Positions 1 to 8,035 of a DNA stretch of 27,080 nt are shown piece after piece; positions within the stretch are counted from its first letter, which is position 1; the number at the start of each line of letters is the position of its first letter. The translations under genes were made by a program, and so were the position numbers. A model generated the notes under the pieces. The model did no database searches. It was not told where the DNA came from and saw nothing but the letters and a program-made list of their open reading frames with translations. Source of the stretch: a virus; the IMG/VR virus record IMGVR_UViG_3300017971_005357, positions 1 to 27,080 of that record; one strand, 5' to 3'.

Positions 1-1
1 C

Positions 2-1345
<1,344 letters not shown>

Positions 1346-1389
1346 CAGCCAAAACGTGTCCGGCGTCGGACCCGTCCTGGGTTCTGCGC

Positions 1390-1418
1390 TGGACGCCTGA
1401 ACCCGCCCAGGGTATCGT
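1390..1418 (+). promoter_or_regulatory. Promoter for the HTH regulator gene, -10 inside a hairpin
   Basis: A TGGACG -35 (1390-1395) and a TATCGT -10 (1413-1418) are separated by 17 bp. The -10 lies in the loop and right side of the perfect inverted repeat at 1403-1427. The expected start of transcription is near 1425, just before the ribosome-binding box at 1432-1443 and the ATG at 1444. The boxes are read by eye and only partly match consensus. Confidence 0.45.
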
Positions 1419-1427
1419 CCTGGGCGG
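1403..1427. promoter_or_regulatory. Perfect 9-bp inverted repeat, probable operator
   Basis: CCGCCCAGG (1403-1411) and CCTGGGCGG (1419-1427) pair perfectly across a 7-base spacer that holds the proposed -10. The repeat ends five bases before the ribosome-binding box of a gene for a small HTH protein. This is the geometry of an autoregulatory operator. An RNA hairpin acting on translation is the alternative. No T-run follows, so it is not an intrinsic terminator. Confidence 0.5.
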
Positions 1428-1443
1428 CCCCCCGGAGACCACC

Positions 1444-1953
1444 ATGGCAACCAACGATCGCCACTTCCTGAACCTGTACCGCGCGATCTGCGCGGCACCA
1501 CCCACCACCGGATCGATCCTGCGCGCTCGCCTGATCGCGCAGATCCAGGCCGCGGGCCTGTCGGTCACGCGGCTGTCGGAAGCCCTGGGCCGCGGCCGGC
1601 TGTTCCTGTCGCGGAAGCTGAACCCGTCCCACGGCGAAGCCAGGCCGCTGACGTGCGCGGACCTGGACCAGATCACGGCCCACCTGAAGCTGGACCACCG
1701 GGATCTCCTCGAGCCCGTCCTTCAGGGCCAGGATCAGCTGATCCTGCTCGCCGTGAAGGACGGCGAACGCTTCAGCCCCACCGGCAACCTGGTCGCCGGG
1801 CTCGATCCCGACGAGCTGCCGGAACACCTGACCGGCGACGAAGCCACGATCAGCCTGTGGCGTCTGCGCGCCCAGGGGCTGATCCACGTCGAACACGTGC
1901 AGGGCAGCCCGATCCTGGCGCTGGCCCCCCTTGCGATCCACACCACCACCTGA
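1444..1953 (+). CDS. Small HTH transcriptional regulator
   Basis: A 169-residue protein. Residues about 27-60 form a helix-turn-helix of Cro/C1 (XRE) style: L-I-A-Q-I-Q-A-A-G-L-S-V-T-R-L-S-E-A-L-G followed by a recognition-helix-like L-S-R-K-L. Residues about 65-85 (L-T-C-A-D-L-D-Q-I-T-A-H-L-K-L) look like the next helices of the same fold. The C-terminal half (L-W-R-L-R-A-Q-G-L-I-H-V-E-H-V) could be a second winged unit. ATG 1444 follows the CCGGAGACCACC box directly. A promoter overlapped by an inverted repeat lies just upstream, which suggests autoregulation. The gene heads the recombination block, so control of that block is the simplest inference. Confidence 0.65.
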   Translation: MATNDRHFLNLYRAICAAPPTTGSILRARLIAQIQAAGLSVTRLSEALGRGRLFLSRKLNPSHGEARPLTCADLDQITAHLKLDHRDLLEPVLQGQDQLILLAVKDGERFSPTGNLVAGLDPDELPEHLTGDEATISLWRLRAQGLIHVEHVQGSPILALAPLAIHTTT

Positions 1954-1983
1954 CAGAACGACACCCAACCCGGAGACCACACC

Positions 1984-3051
1984 ATGACACACCACCGAAA
2001 CGGCGACGATCGAGCCCTGCCCGTCAGGGTCGACCCGACCACCCTGGGGCTACCAGCCCGACCCGTCACCGACCTGGCGCTGGTTCAGGACGCGCTGTCC
2101 CACGTCCAGCACCAGGCAAACGTGCTCGCCCCCATGACGACCCTGGACTACCTGCCACCCGATCACGTCGTCGGCTTCCGCGTCGTCCTGTTCGACGCCG
2201 ACGGCCAGTGGGACGGGAAAAGTAACGGCACCTGGTATCGGGTCGACGGCGGGAAGCTGGCGCTCCACCGTTCCGCGCTGGACAAGCTGGCGCAGGCGGC
2301 CGGGATCTCCACCGTCGACAGCAAGATCGAAGTGATCGGCCCCTACCAGTGGAAGTGTACCCACACGGTCCAGCTGAAGGGGTTCGACGGGCAGACGCGC
2401 CGGATCGTGCGCTCGAAGGTGCTCGACCTGGCCGACGGTTCGCCGGAAGCCGGGAAGGCCGGCCGCGGCCTGGCGAACGCGCGCGCCCACGGCCCCCAGC
2501 TCTGCGAGTCCAAAGCAGCGAACCGGGCGATCCGCGCAGCCCTGGGCCTGAAGGGTGCCTATACCCCCCAGGAAGCCCGGCGCCCCTTCGTTTTCCCGGT
2601 GCTGACCTGGGTGCCTGACCAGGACGATCCGGAGATCCGGCGCATGGTCGCAGCGAAGGAGCTGGGCCTGGTCGATCAGCTGTTCGGGTCCGGCTTCAGT
2701 GGGGCCGGGCCGGCCTACGCCGATCCCGACCAGGTGATCGACGCCGATCACCAGCTGACCGACGACCAGGTGGACAGCTACGAAGCCCAGGGCGCCCCCC
2801 CGGCGCGTGGCAACGGCCACGGCGACAGGCTGCCCCCCAACCCGTCCGACGACCCGCGGTTCGACCAGGGCCGCCAGCGCCGGCCGCCCCGTGACGATCG
2901 CCGGGCGCCCCGCGACGTGCAGCCGCCCCCACCCCTGGGGCCAACCTGCGACGACTGTGGTGTGGAGGTATCCGACGCCGTGGCGGACTACTCGACGCGC
3001 ATGTTCGGGACGGTACTGTGCCGGGACCACCAGACACGCCCCCGGAGGTAG
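1984..3051 (+). CDS. Putative single-strand annealing (Rad52/RecT-like) recombination protein with C-terminal zinc motif
   Basis: A 355-residue protein starting at ATG 1984 behind CCGGAGACCACACC. The core, about residues 80-215, has W-Y-R-V-D-G-G-K-L-A-L, K-L-A-Q-A-A-G-I, a middle D-G-Q-T-R-R-I-V-R-S-K and E-S-K-A-A-N-R-A-I-R-A-A-L-G-L-K-G-A-Y-T. This layout is common in phage DNA-annealing and related recombination proteins, but I assign the family only by general pattern. Residues about 245-320 are a disordered Pro/Arg/Asp linker. The tail has Cys322 and Cys325, then Tyr-Ser...Phe-Gly and Cys346...His349, a treble-clef-type zinc site often attached to phage annealing proteins. It lies directly before sbcD, and its stop codon overlaps the sbcD ribosome-binding site. 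Confidence 0.55.
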   Translation: MTHHRNGDDRALPVRVDPTTLGLPARPVTDLALVQDALSHVQHQANVLAPMTTLDYLPPDHVVGFRVVLFDADGQWDGKSNGTWYRVDGGKLALHRSALDKLAQAAGISTVDSKIEVIGPYQWKCTHTVQLKGFDGQTRRIVRSKVLDLADGSPEAGKAGRGLANARAHGPQLCESKAANRAIRAALGLKGAYTPQEARRPFVFPVLTWVPDQDDPEIRRMVAAKELGLVDQLFGSGFSGAGPAYADPDQVIDADHQLTDDQVDSYEAQGAPPARGNGHGDRLPPNPSDDPRFDQGRQRRPPRDDRRAPRDVQPPPPLGPTCDDCGVEVSDAVADYSTRMFGTVLCRDHQTRPRR

Positions 3052-3053
3052 CC

Positions 3054-4382
3054 GTGGCCCGTATCGCACACCTGGCCGATCTACACGTGACGGAAGGCCC
3101 CCGGCTTCAGGACCAGGCCGACACGCTGACCCGCGTCGTTGACGACGTGGTGGCAGCTCGCCCTGACCTGGTGATCCTGGCTGGCGACCTGTCCGGCCGG
3201 ACCGTCCCCCACCGGACCACCCCCCAGGAGCGGGCCGTCCTGTTCCCGGCCGTGGTCCAGCTCGCGCAGATCGCGCCGGTGGTGGTGGTGTACGGCAACC
3301 ACGATCAGAGCCCCGACCTGGACGGCCTGGCACACCTGGACGGCCAGTGGCCGGTCCGTGTCTGCGCCGGTGCCGGGTCGGACGTGATCGCCACGCCGTC
3401 CGGCCCCCTGGGGCTGTACTGGCTGGCGTACCCGGTGAAACGGTGGCTCCTCGCAGGGCAGCCGGCCCCAGGCGTCCAGGCCGCCCAGCGCGCCGTACAG
3501 GAACGCCTGTCCATGCTCTGCCAGCTGTGGGGCTCGAAGATCAAGCGGGCTCGAGCACGCCACCCCGACCTGTGCCACGTGTTCGCCGGCCACGTCCAGA
3601 TCAGCGGATCGCGGACGGCCGGTGGTGAGGTACTGGCCGGCCAGGAGATCGAGCTGTCGCGCGACCAGCTGGACGGCCTGGGCGTCGACTATGGCGCCCT
3701 GGGCCATATCCACCGGCGACAGGAAGTGGCGCCCCGGTGCTGGTACTCCGGATCGCCCTGGCGGAACGACTACGCCGAAACAGAACCGGCGAAGGTGTGG
3801 CACCTGGTCGACGTGGGGGACTGGCGCGACGTGCCACCGATCAACGCCGACGGCAGCCTGCCGGAAGTGGACGGCGTGCAGTATTGCGGCGATCGCCGTC
3901 CTGACACGCGCGTCCTGGCCTTCGACACGGGCTGCCGGCGCCGCGTGACCCTGGATTACCGCTGGGCGCAGCCGGACGGAGAGGACGGCCCCCGGTGGAC
4001 ACAGGGGCCGGCAGCGATCGACAGCCCCGACACCCTGACCCCTGGCGTGGTGGGCGCCGACGTTCGTATGCGCCTGACCGTCCCGCAACAGTGGGCCGCC
4101 AGCTGCCCGTGGGATCAGGAGATCGAACGGGTCCGCGCGCTGGGCGCCCACCGGGTCGACATGGAACGGGTGATCGAACCCGTGCTCCGTGTTCGAGCCC
4201 CGGCCGTCGCCCAGGCCGACACGCTGCCCGACAAGCTGGCGGCGTACTGGACGACGACTGCGACGGAGCTGACCGACCAGGAGCGGGCCGCGGCCCTGTC
4301 CTGCCTGACCGACCTTCAGACGCTGGACGACAGCGAGATCAACCCGACCGGAGACCACCATGCGACCGATTCTGCCCTGTAA
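3054..4382 (+). CDS. sbcD: SbcD-type nuclease subunit (metallophosphoesterase)
   Basis: The catalytic subunit of an SbcCD/Mre11-Rad50 (T4 gp47-gp46) complex, which trims DNA ends and opens hairpins using Mn ions. GTG 3054 is chosen because GGAGG at 3044-3048 precedes it and the protein then begins directly with the first motif; an upstream ATG at 3018 would add 12 unlikely residues. Calcineurin-like motifs are complete: Asp9-x-His11, Gly44-Asp45, Gly81-Asn82-His83-Asp84, Gly179-His180 and Gly217-His218-Ile-His220. Length is 442 residues, near the usual SbcD size. The C-terminal part carries the capping and SbcC-contact region. sbcC follows after one small gene. Confidence 0.88.
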   Translation: MARIAHLADLHVTEGPRLQDQADTLTRVVDDVVAARPDLVILAGDLSGRTVPHRTTPQERAVLFPAVVQLAQIAPVVVVYGNHDQSPDLDGLAHLDGQWPVRVCAGAGSDVIATPSGPLGLYWLAYPVKRWLLAGQPAPGVQAAQRAVQERLSMLCQLWGSKIKRARARHPDLCHVFAGHVQISGSRTAGGEVLAGQEIELSRDQLDGLGVDYGALGHIHRRQEVAPRCWYSGSPWRNDYAETEPAKVWHLVDVGDWRDVPPINADGSLPEVDGVQYCGDRRPDTRVLAFDTGCRRRVTLDYRWAQPDGEDGPRWTQGPAAIDSPDTLTPGVVGADVRMRLTVPQQWAASCPWDQEIERVRALGAHRVDMERVIEPVLRVRAPAVAQADTLPDKLAAYWTTTATELTDQERAAALSCLTDLQTLDDSEINPTGDHHATDSAL

Positions 4383-4797
4383 CGACTGTCACCACCCGCT
4401 AGGCTCGAAGCCCTGCGAAGCTGCGAAGCGCGACGGCTGCGCCGCGTACCCGATCGGCGTGTCCGACGGGACGCAGACGATCGACCAGGCCTGGGATCGG
4501 CTGGTGGCGATCATGCGCGAGCAGGAGCCCGACCCGCGGACCGCGCTGCTCCGCTGGGGAAGCCAGCCAGCCCTGAACGCCGCGGTCGGCGCCGTCGTCG
4601 GTGCCTTCACCTTCGAGCCGATCGGGCTGTCGCCGCTGGACCGTCGCCGGCGCGAGCTGGACGCCCTGGACGACGCCAGCTCGATCCACGGCACCGTGTA
4701 CGGGGCGCAGATCCAGCTCGAGGAGCAGGAGCCCCCGATCGATCAGGCCTTCGACTGTTCCGCCCACCCCGACCTGGTGACAGCCCCGACGGACTGA
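4360..4797 (+). CDS. Cys-rich small hypothetical protein between sbcD and sbcC
   Basis: A 145-residue protein beginning at ATG 4360 behind CCGGAGACCACC (4348-4359), overlapping the last 23 bases of sbcD. The N-terminus has four cysteines (Cys7, Cys10, Cys19, Cys27) with His11 and His12, a plausible zinc-binding head. The rest is mixed, with an Ala/Val stretch in the middle (A-A-V-G-A-V-V-G-A-F) that is too short and flanked too polarly to call a membrane helix. The family is not recognised. Its place inside the sbcD-sbcC pair suggests an accessory of that complex, but this is inference from position only. Confidence 0.7.
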   Translation: MRPILPCNDCHHPLGSKPCEAAKRDGCAAYPIGVSDGTQTIDQAWDRLVAIMREQEPDPRTALLRWGSQPALNAAVGAVVGAFTFEPIGLSPLDRRRRELDALDDASSIHGTVYGAQIQLEEQEPPIDQAFDCSAHPDLVTAPTD

Positions 4798-4806
4798 CGT
4801 TAGGCT
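4777..4806 (+). promoter_or_regulatory. Candidate promoter for sbcC
   Basis: GTGACA (4777-4782) and TAGGCT (4801-4806) are 18 bp apart. TAGGCT is a familiar actinobacterial type of -10. The predicted transcript start near 4813 lies just before the box at 4818-4829 and ATG 4830, the same tight spacing seen at other promoters here. Confidence 0.45.
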
Positions 4807-4829
4807 GGAGCCCCCAACCGGAGACCACC

Positions 4830-7445
4830 ATGCGCCCCCTGTCCCTGACCCTGAAGGGTCCGACCCGCTACGCCCAACCCCTGACCCTGGACCTGGCCGA
4901 CGTGCCACCGGGGATCGTCGCCGTCGTCGGTGGCAACGGGGAAGGCAAGACCACCCTGATCGAGTGTATGGCGCCCCTTCCCCTGTTTCTCGAGCTGCCT
5001 TCCTACCCTGGGAAGCTGGCCGACGCCTTCAGCCGGGAAGTGCGCGACGGGGTGGTCGACGTCACCCTGGAGTGGGCCGGCCACGAGTATCGGCACGTCG
5101 TCCAGGTCGACCCCCTGGCCGGTGGTGGCCGTGGGAAGGCCGAGGCCTTCCTGTACTGCGACGGCGAGCCCATGGACACGCCGGGGCGCCTGGCCGACTA
5201 CCGGGACCAGGTGGCCCAGCTGTACCCGTCCAGGGAGCTGTTCTACGCGGCAGCCTTCAGCGTCCAGACGGGATCGGGGAACTGGTTCGACCTGGACCGC
5301 GTACAGCGCCGGGATCTGTTCGCGCAGCTGTTGGGCCTGGGGGCCATGCAACAGCTGGCCCTGCGAGCACGCGACCACAGGAAGGCCTGCGACAGCGCGG
5401 CCGTGGAGCTGGACCGGGAAGGCGAGCAGCTGAAGGAACAGGCGATCACGCGGACCGGCCTGCTCGCCCAGCGCGAACAGCGCCAGGCGTCCGTGGACCG
5501 GATCGCGCCCCAGCTCGTGACGGCAGAGCAGGAGCAGGCCGCGGCCGTCCAGTCGAAGGCCGACGCCCAGGCCCAGGCCGACACCCTGCGCGAAGCCTAC
5601 GACCAGGCCCAGGCGTCGAAGGCCACCCTGGACCAGCGCCGGCGTGACGCCCAGGCGAAGCTGGACCGGCTGCGCGAACGGCGCCGGGTGATCGACGGCA
5701 TGACGGCGAACGCAGACCAGATCCGGAAGCGGGCCGACGACCTGGCACAGAACACCGACCAGCGCCACCAGGTCAGGACCGACCTGGCGGCAGCTGAAGG
5801 CGCAGCCGACGGCGCCAGCTCCAGGGCCGACGCCGCCCAGGACCAGCTGACCAGGATCGAGCAGGAGCGCCGGCGCCTTCGAGGCCTGATCGCCGGGGCG
5901 GCAGAGCTGCCCGACCAGCTGGACCAGGTGAAGGCCCAGCTCGAGGAGCTGAACCAGGCGAAGCAGGACGCCGGCGAGCTGGACGGCGCTGACGACGATC
6001 TGCGCCAGGCCATGCTGGAGCAGGACACGGCCAGGGCGTCAGCTGAAGCCGCGGATCGAACCGTGCGCGACAGCCGGCGCGAACTGGAGCAGGCCCAGGC
6101 CCAGGCGGCGAAGCTGGGCGACGTGCCGTGTGGTGGTCGCGTGCTCCTGCTTTCAGACGCGATCACGGCCGACTGTTCCGGGTGCGAGTTCCTGACGGAC
6201 GCCCAGGCAGCGGCCGGCGATCTGGACCGGCTGGACCTGGTGCTGACGACAGCCAGGCAGGCGAAGCAGGAAGCCGACGCAGAGCTGGAGCGCGTCACGG
6301 CCGCGCTGTCCACCTTCGAGGACAGGGCCGCCAGGCTCCAGGCTGCACGCTCGAAGGGCCGGGAGCTGACCTGGGTGCCTGGCCGGATCACCGACCTGGA
6401 GCGCCAGATCGCCGCGGCCGGCGACAACCAGGAAGCCCTGGACAAGCTGGACGACGACCTGACGAAAACCAGGGCAGCCTGGGACAAGCTGGACGCCCAG
6501 CGCGAACAGGCAGCCGGCGCCGTCGACACCCTGCGCCGATCCCTGGGGACGCTGGACGACCTGGGCCGACAGCTCGCCGGCGCCGACCGGGATCTGGTCC
6601 AGCTCGAACGCGCGGAAGCCGAAGGACCACAGATCGACACGCAGATCACGGACGCCGAAGGCCAGATCGAACAGGTCGACACCGACCTGGCCGCGCTGGT
6701 GGTCCCGTCGTCCGACGTGTCGCGGAAGGCCCAGGCCCAGGTGGTCGCAGCCCAGGCAGCCCTGGACACGGCCGCGGACAAGCTGCGTCAGGCCCAGGAA
6801 GCGGCCCGTCAGGCGCGCGACGACCTGGCGCACGTCAACGGCCGCCTGGACGAACTAGGCGACGTGCAGGCCCGACAGGACGCGCTGACGGCCAGGCGTG
6901 AAGCCCTGGACCTTCGCCGGCACGGCTGGGTGTTACTCGAGCGCGCCCTGGGCCGGGACGGCATACAGGCGCTGGAGATCGACGCGGCCGGGCCGGAAGT
7001 GTCGGACACGCTGAACGAGCTGCTCGCCGCCTGTTTCGGCCGGCGCTTCAGCTGCGCCCTGCGCACGGTGCAGGAAGCCGGGGGCGGCCGGAAGCAGCGC
7101 GAAGTGTTCGACCTTCAGATCACCGACGGCCGACGGGGTGGGGCAGCTCGTGACGCCACCCGGTACTCCGTGGGTGAGCGCACCCTGATCAGCGAAGCCC
7201 TGAAGCTGGCGCTGGCGATCTTCAATGCCCGGCGCTCGTCGGTCCCGATCCGGACCCTGTGGCGCGACGAGTGCGACGGCCCGTTGGAGCCCGATCTGGC
7301 CCAGGCATACCCGGCCATGCTGCGCCGGGCGATGGACCTGGGTGGTTACGATCGGGTGTACCTAATCAGCCACCGGCCGACCGTGTGGCAACAGGCCGAC
7401 ACCTTGATCCGCGTGGCTGACGGTCAGGCCACGGTGGAAGGGTGA
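4830..7445 (+). CDS. sbcC: SbcC-type SMC/Rad50 ATPase
   Basis: The ATPase partner of SbcD. The 871 residues show a Walker A at 34-41 (G-G-N-G-E-G-K-T), then a Q-loop region (A-F-S-V-Q-T-G-S-G), then two long coiled-coil arms rich in Gln, Ala, Asp and Arg. A zinc hook at the apex has Cys449-Ser-Gly-Cys452, with Cys434 close by. An ABC signature appears as Tyr779-Ser-Val-Gly-Glu783, and Walker B as Leu-Trp-Arg-Asp813-Glu814-Cys-Asp, followed by the switch histidine in L-I-S-H-R. It is shorter than E. coli SbcC but longer than T4 gp46. The signature is unusual in having Tyr-Ser-Val-Gly where Leu-Ser-Gly-Gly is normal. ATG 4830 follows the CCGGAGACCACC box directly. Confidence 0.88.
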   Translation: MRPLSLTLKGPTRYAQPLTLDLADVPPGIVAVVGGNGEGKTTLIECMAPLPLFLELPSYPGKLADAFSREVRDGVVDVTLEWAGHEYRHVVQVDPLAGGGRGKAEAFLYCDGEPMDTPGRLADYRDQVAQLYPSRELFYAAAFSVQTGSGNWFDLDRVQRRDLFAQLLGLGAMQQLALRARDHRKACDSAAVELDREGEQLKEQAITRTGLLAQREQRQASVDRIAPQLVTAEQEQAAAVQSKADAQAQADTLREAYDQAQASKATLDQRRRDAQAKLDRLRERRRVIDGMTANADQIRKRADDLAQNTDQRHQVRTDLAAAEGAADGASSRADAAQDQLTRIEQERRRLRGLIAGAAELPDQLDQVKAQLEELNQAKQDAGELDGADDDLRQAMLEQDTARASAEAADRTVRDSRRELEQAQAQAAKLGDVPCGGRVLLLSDAITADCSGCEFLTDAQAAAGDLDRLDLVLTTARQAKQEADAELERVTAALSTFEDRAARLQAARSKGRELTWVPGRITDLERQIAAAGDNQEALDKLDDDLTKTRAAWDKLDAQREQAAGAVDTLRRSLGTLDDLGRQLAGADRDLVQLERAEAEGPQIDTQITDAEGQIEQVDTDLAALVVPSSDVSRKAQAQVVAAQAALDTAADKLRQAQEAARQARDDLAHVNGRLDELGDVQARQDALTARREALDLRRHGWVLLERALGRDGIQALEIDAAGPEVSDTLNELLAACFGRRFSCALRTVQEAGGGRKQREVFDLQITDGRRGGAARDATRYSVGERTLISEALKLALAIFNARRSSVPIRTLWRDECDGPLEPDLAQAYPAMLRRAMDLGGYDRVYLISHRPTVWQQADTLIRVADGQATVEG

Positions 7446-7568
7446 AGGCCCCCCAACCGAAAACAGCCGCCACAGGTGGCAGCTGCCGGACGCCCAACCG
7501 CGTCCCGGTTCGCCCTTCCCTTCGCCGTGCGAAACGGTGGCAGGTTGGGCGCCCCGTTCGGCCGGCCC

Positions 7569-7578
7569 CCGGAGACCA
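7569..7578 (+). promoter_or_regulatory. Orphan copy of the ribosome-binding box
   Basis: CCGGAGACCA matches the first ten bases of the box that precedes many genes here, but it is followed by ATCCTGG and no start codon at the usual distance. It may be the remains of a lost gene start or a chance copy. Confidence 0.4.
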
Positions 7579-7630
7579 ATCCTGGGACGGCTTCACACGG
7601 CATACCACAGGCTTTCCACGGGGACCACTG

Positions 7631-7660
7631 TTGACAGTTCGCGCCCCGTATGCCTACCTC
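7631..7660 (+). promoter_or_regulatory. Candidate promoter of the replication block
   Basis: A perfect TTGACA -35 (7631-7636) is followed after 18 bp by TACCTC (7655-7660), which lacks the final T of the -10. The -35 lies at the centre of the palindrome ACTGT-TG-ACAGT and inside two larger inverted repeats, so binding of a regulator here would block the polymerase. The leader to the next gene would be about 120 bases and holds two hairpins. Confidence 0.45.
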
Positions 7661-7790
7661 GCTCGAACCGGCCAACCTGCACGGCCGGTCCCCACCCACA
7701 GACAGCCGGACGATCCGGCCGTCGTCCCCCTGGCGCCTGTTTGCAGGACGCGCGCCGGGGGGATCTTTCCCCATGGGAGTCACCCCCACA

Positions 7791-8033
7791 ATGACACCTG
7801 AACGACTGGACGCGGCAGACCGTGAAACGACGGCGGCGTGGATGCGCCGCGACACCTTCAGCCGATCCCTGGCATGGACGGATCTCGAAGTGTACCGGCA
7901 CGATCGCGTGAAGGTGACGATCGACAAGCTGGCGACCCGGTGGCGCTGGACGCGCGCCCAGGTGGTCGAACACGTCCAGGCCTTCCTGGCGCGTCACCCT
8001 GGGGCCTGGCGTCCCGCTGGGCTGACGGTCTGA
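7791..8033 (+). CDS. Small HTH-like protein at the head of the replication block
   Basis: An 80-residue protein. ATG 7791 is preceded by GGGAG at 7775-7779; an in-frame ATG at 7773 is a possible alternative that would add six residues. Residues about 40-65 (V-T-I-D-K-L-A-T-R-W-R-W-T-R-A-Q-V-V-E-H) read as a helix-turn-helix followed by an amphipathic helix. The Trp/Arg content suits DNA binding. It is followed immediately by the initiator gene (GTG 8036, three bases after its stop codon begins at 8031 plus two), so both are probably translated together. No named family recognised. Confidence 0.6.
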   Translation: MTPERLDAADRETTAAWMRRDTFSRSLAWTDLEVYRHDRVKVTIDKLATRWRWTRAQVVEHVQAFLARHPGAWRPAGLTV

Positions 8034-8035
8034 TC

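Larger units (their letters stand above)
7446..7790. other. 345 bp gene-free control region rich in inverted repeats
   Basis: No convincing gene lies here; open frames in it have poor composition and no ribosome-binding site. From left to right I see the palindrome GGCAGCTGCC (7478-7487); a perfect 9-bp pair CGCCCAACC (7491-7499) and GGTTGGGCG (7543-7551) enclosing the small hairpin TTCGC-CGT-GCGAA (7521-7533); an orphan ribosome-binding box (7569-7578); and nested repeats around a TTGACA element. These are GGCATAC (7599-7605) with GTATGCC (7648-7654), ACGGGG (7618-7623) with CCCCGT (7644-7649), and ACTGT-TG-ACAGT (7627-7638). Two hairpins follow in the leader, ACCGGCC/GGCCGGT (7667-7673 and 7683-7689) and GCCGGA-CGA-TCCGGC (7705-7719). 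Confidence 0.7.

Noticed and set aside
7661-7700. tRNA-like T-arm on the minus strand (GGTTCGAGC)
   Set aside because: The flanking bases do not form a T-stem, and no acceptor or anticodon stem can be drawn.
7442-7801. 119-residue frame covering the intergenic region
   Set aside because: Pro/Arg/Thr-rich composition, no ribosome-binding site at its start, and it runs through several palindromes and the proposed promoter.
7838-8035. Upstream extension of the initiator gene to ATG 7838
   Set aside because: These 66 codons overlap the small HTH gene, read as Arg/Pro/Gly-rich shadow sequence, and have no ribosome-binding site.
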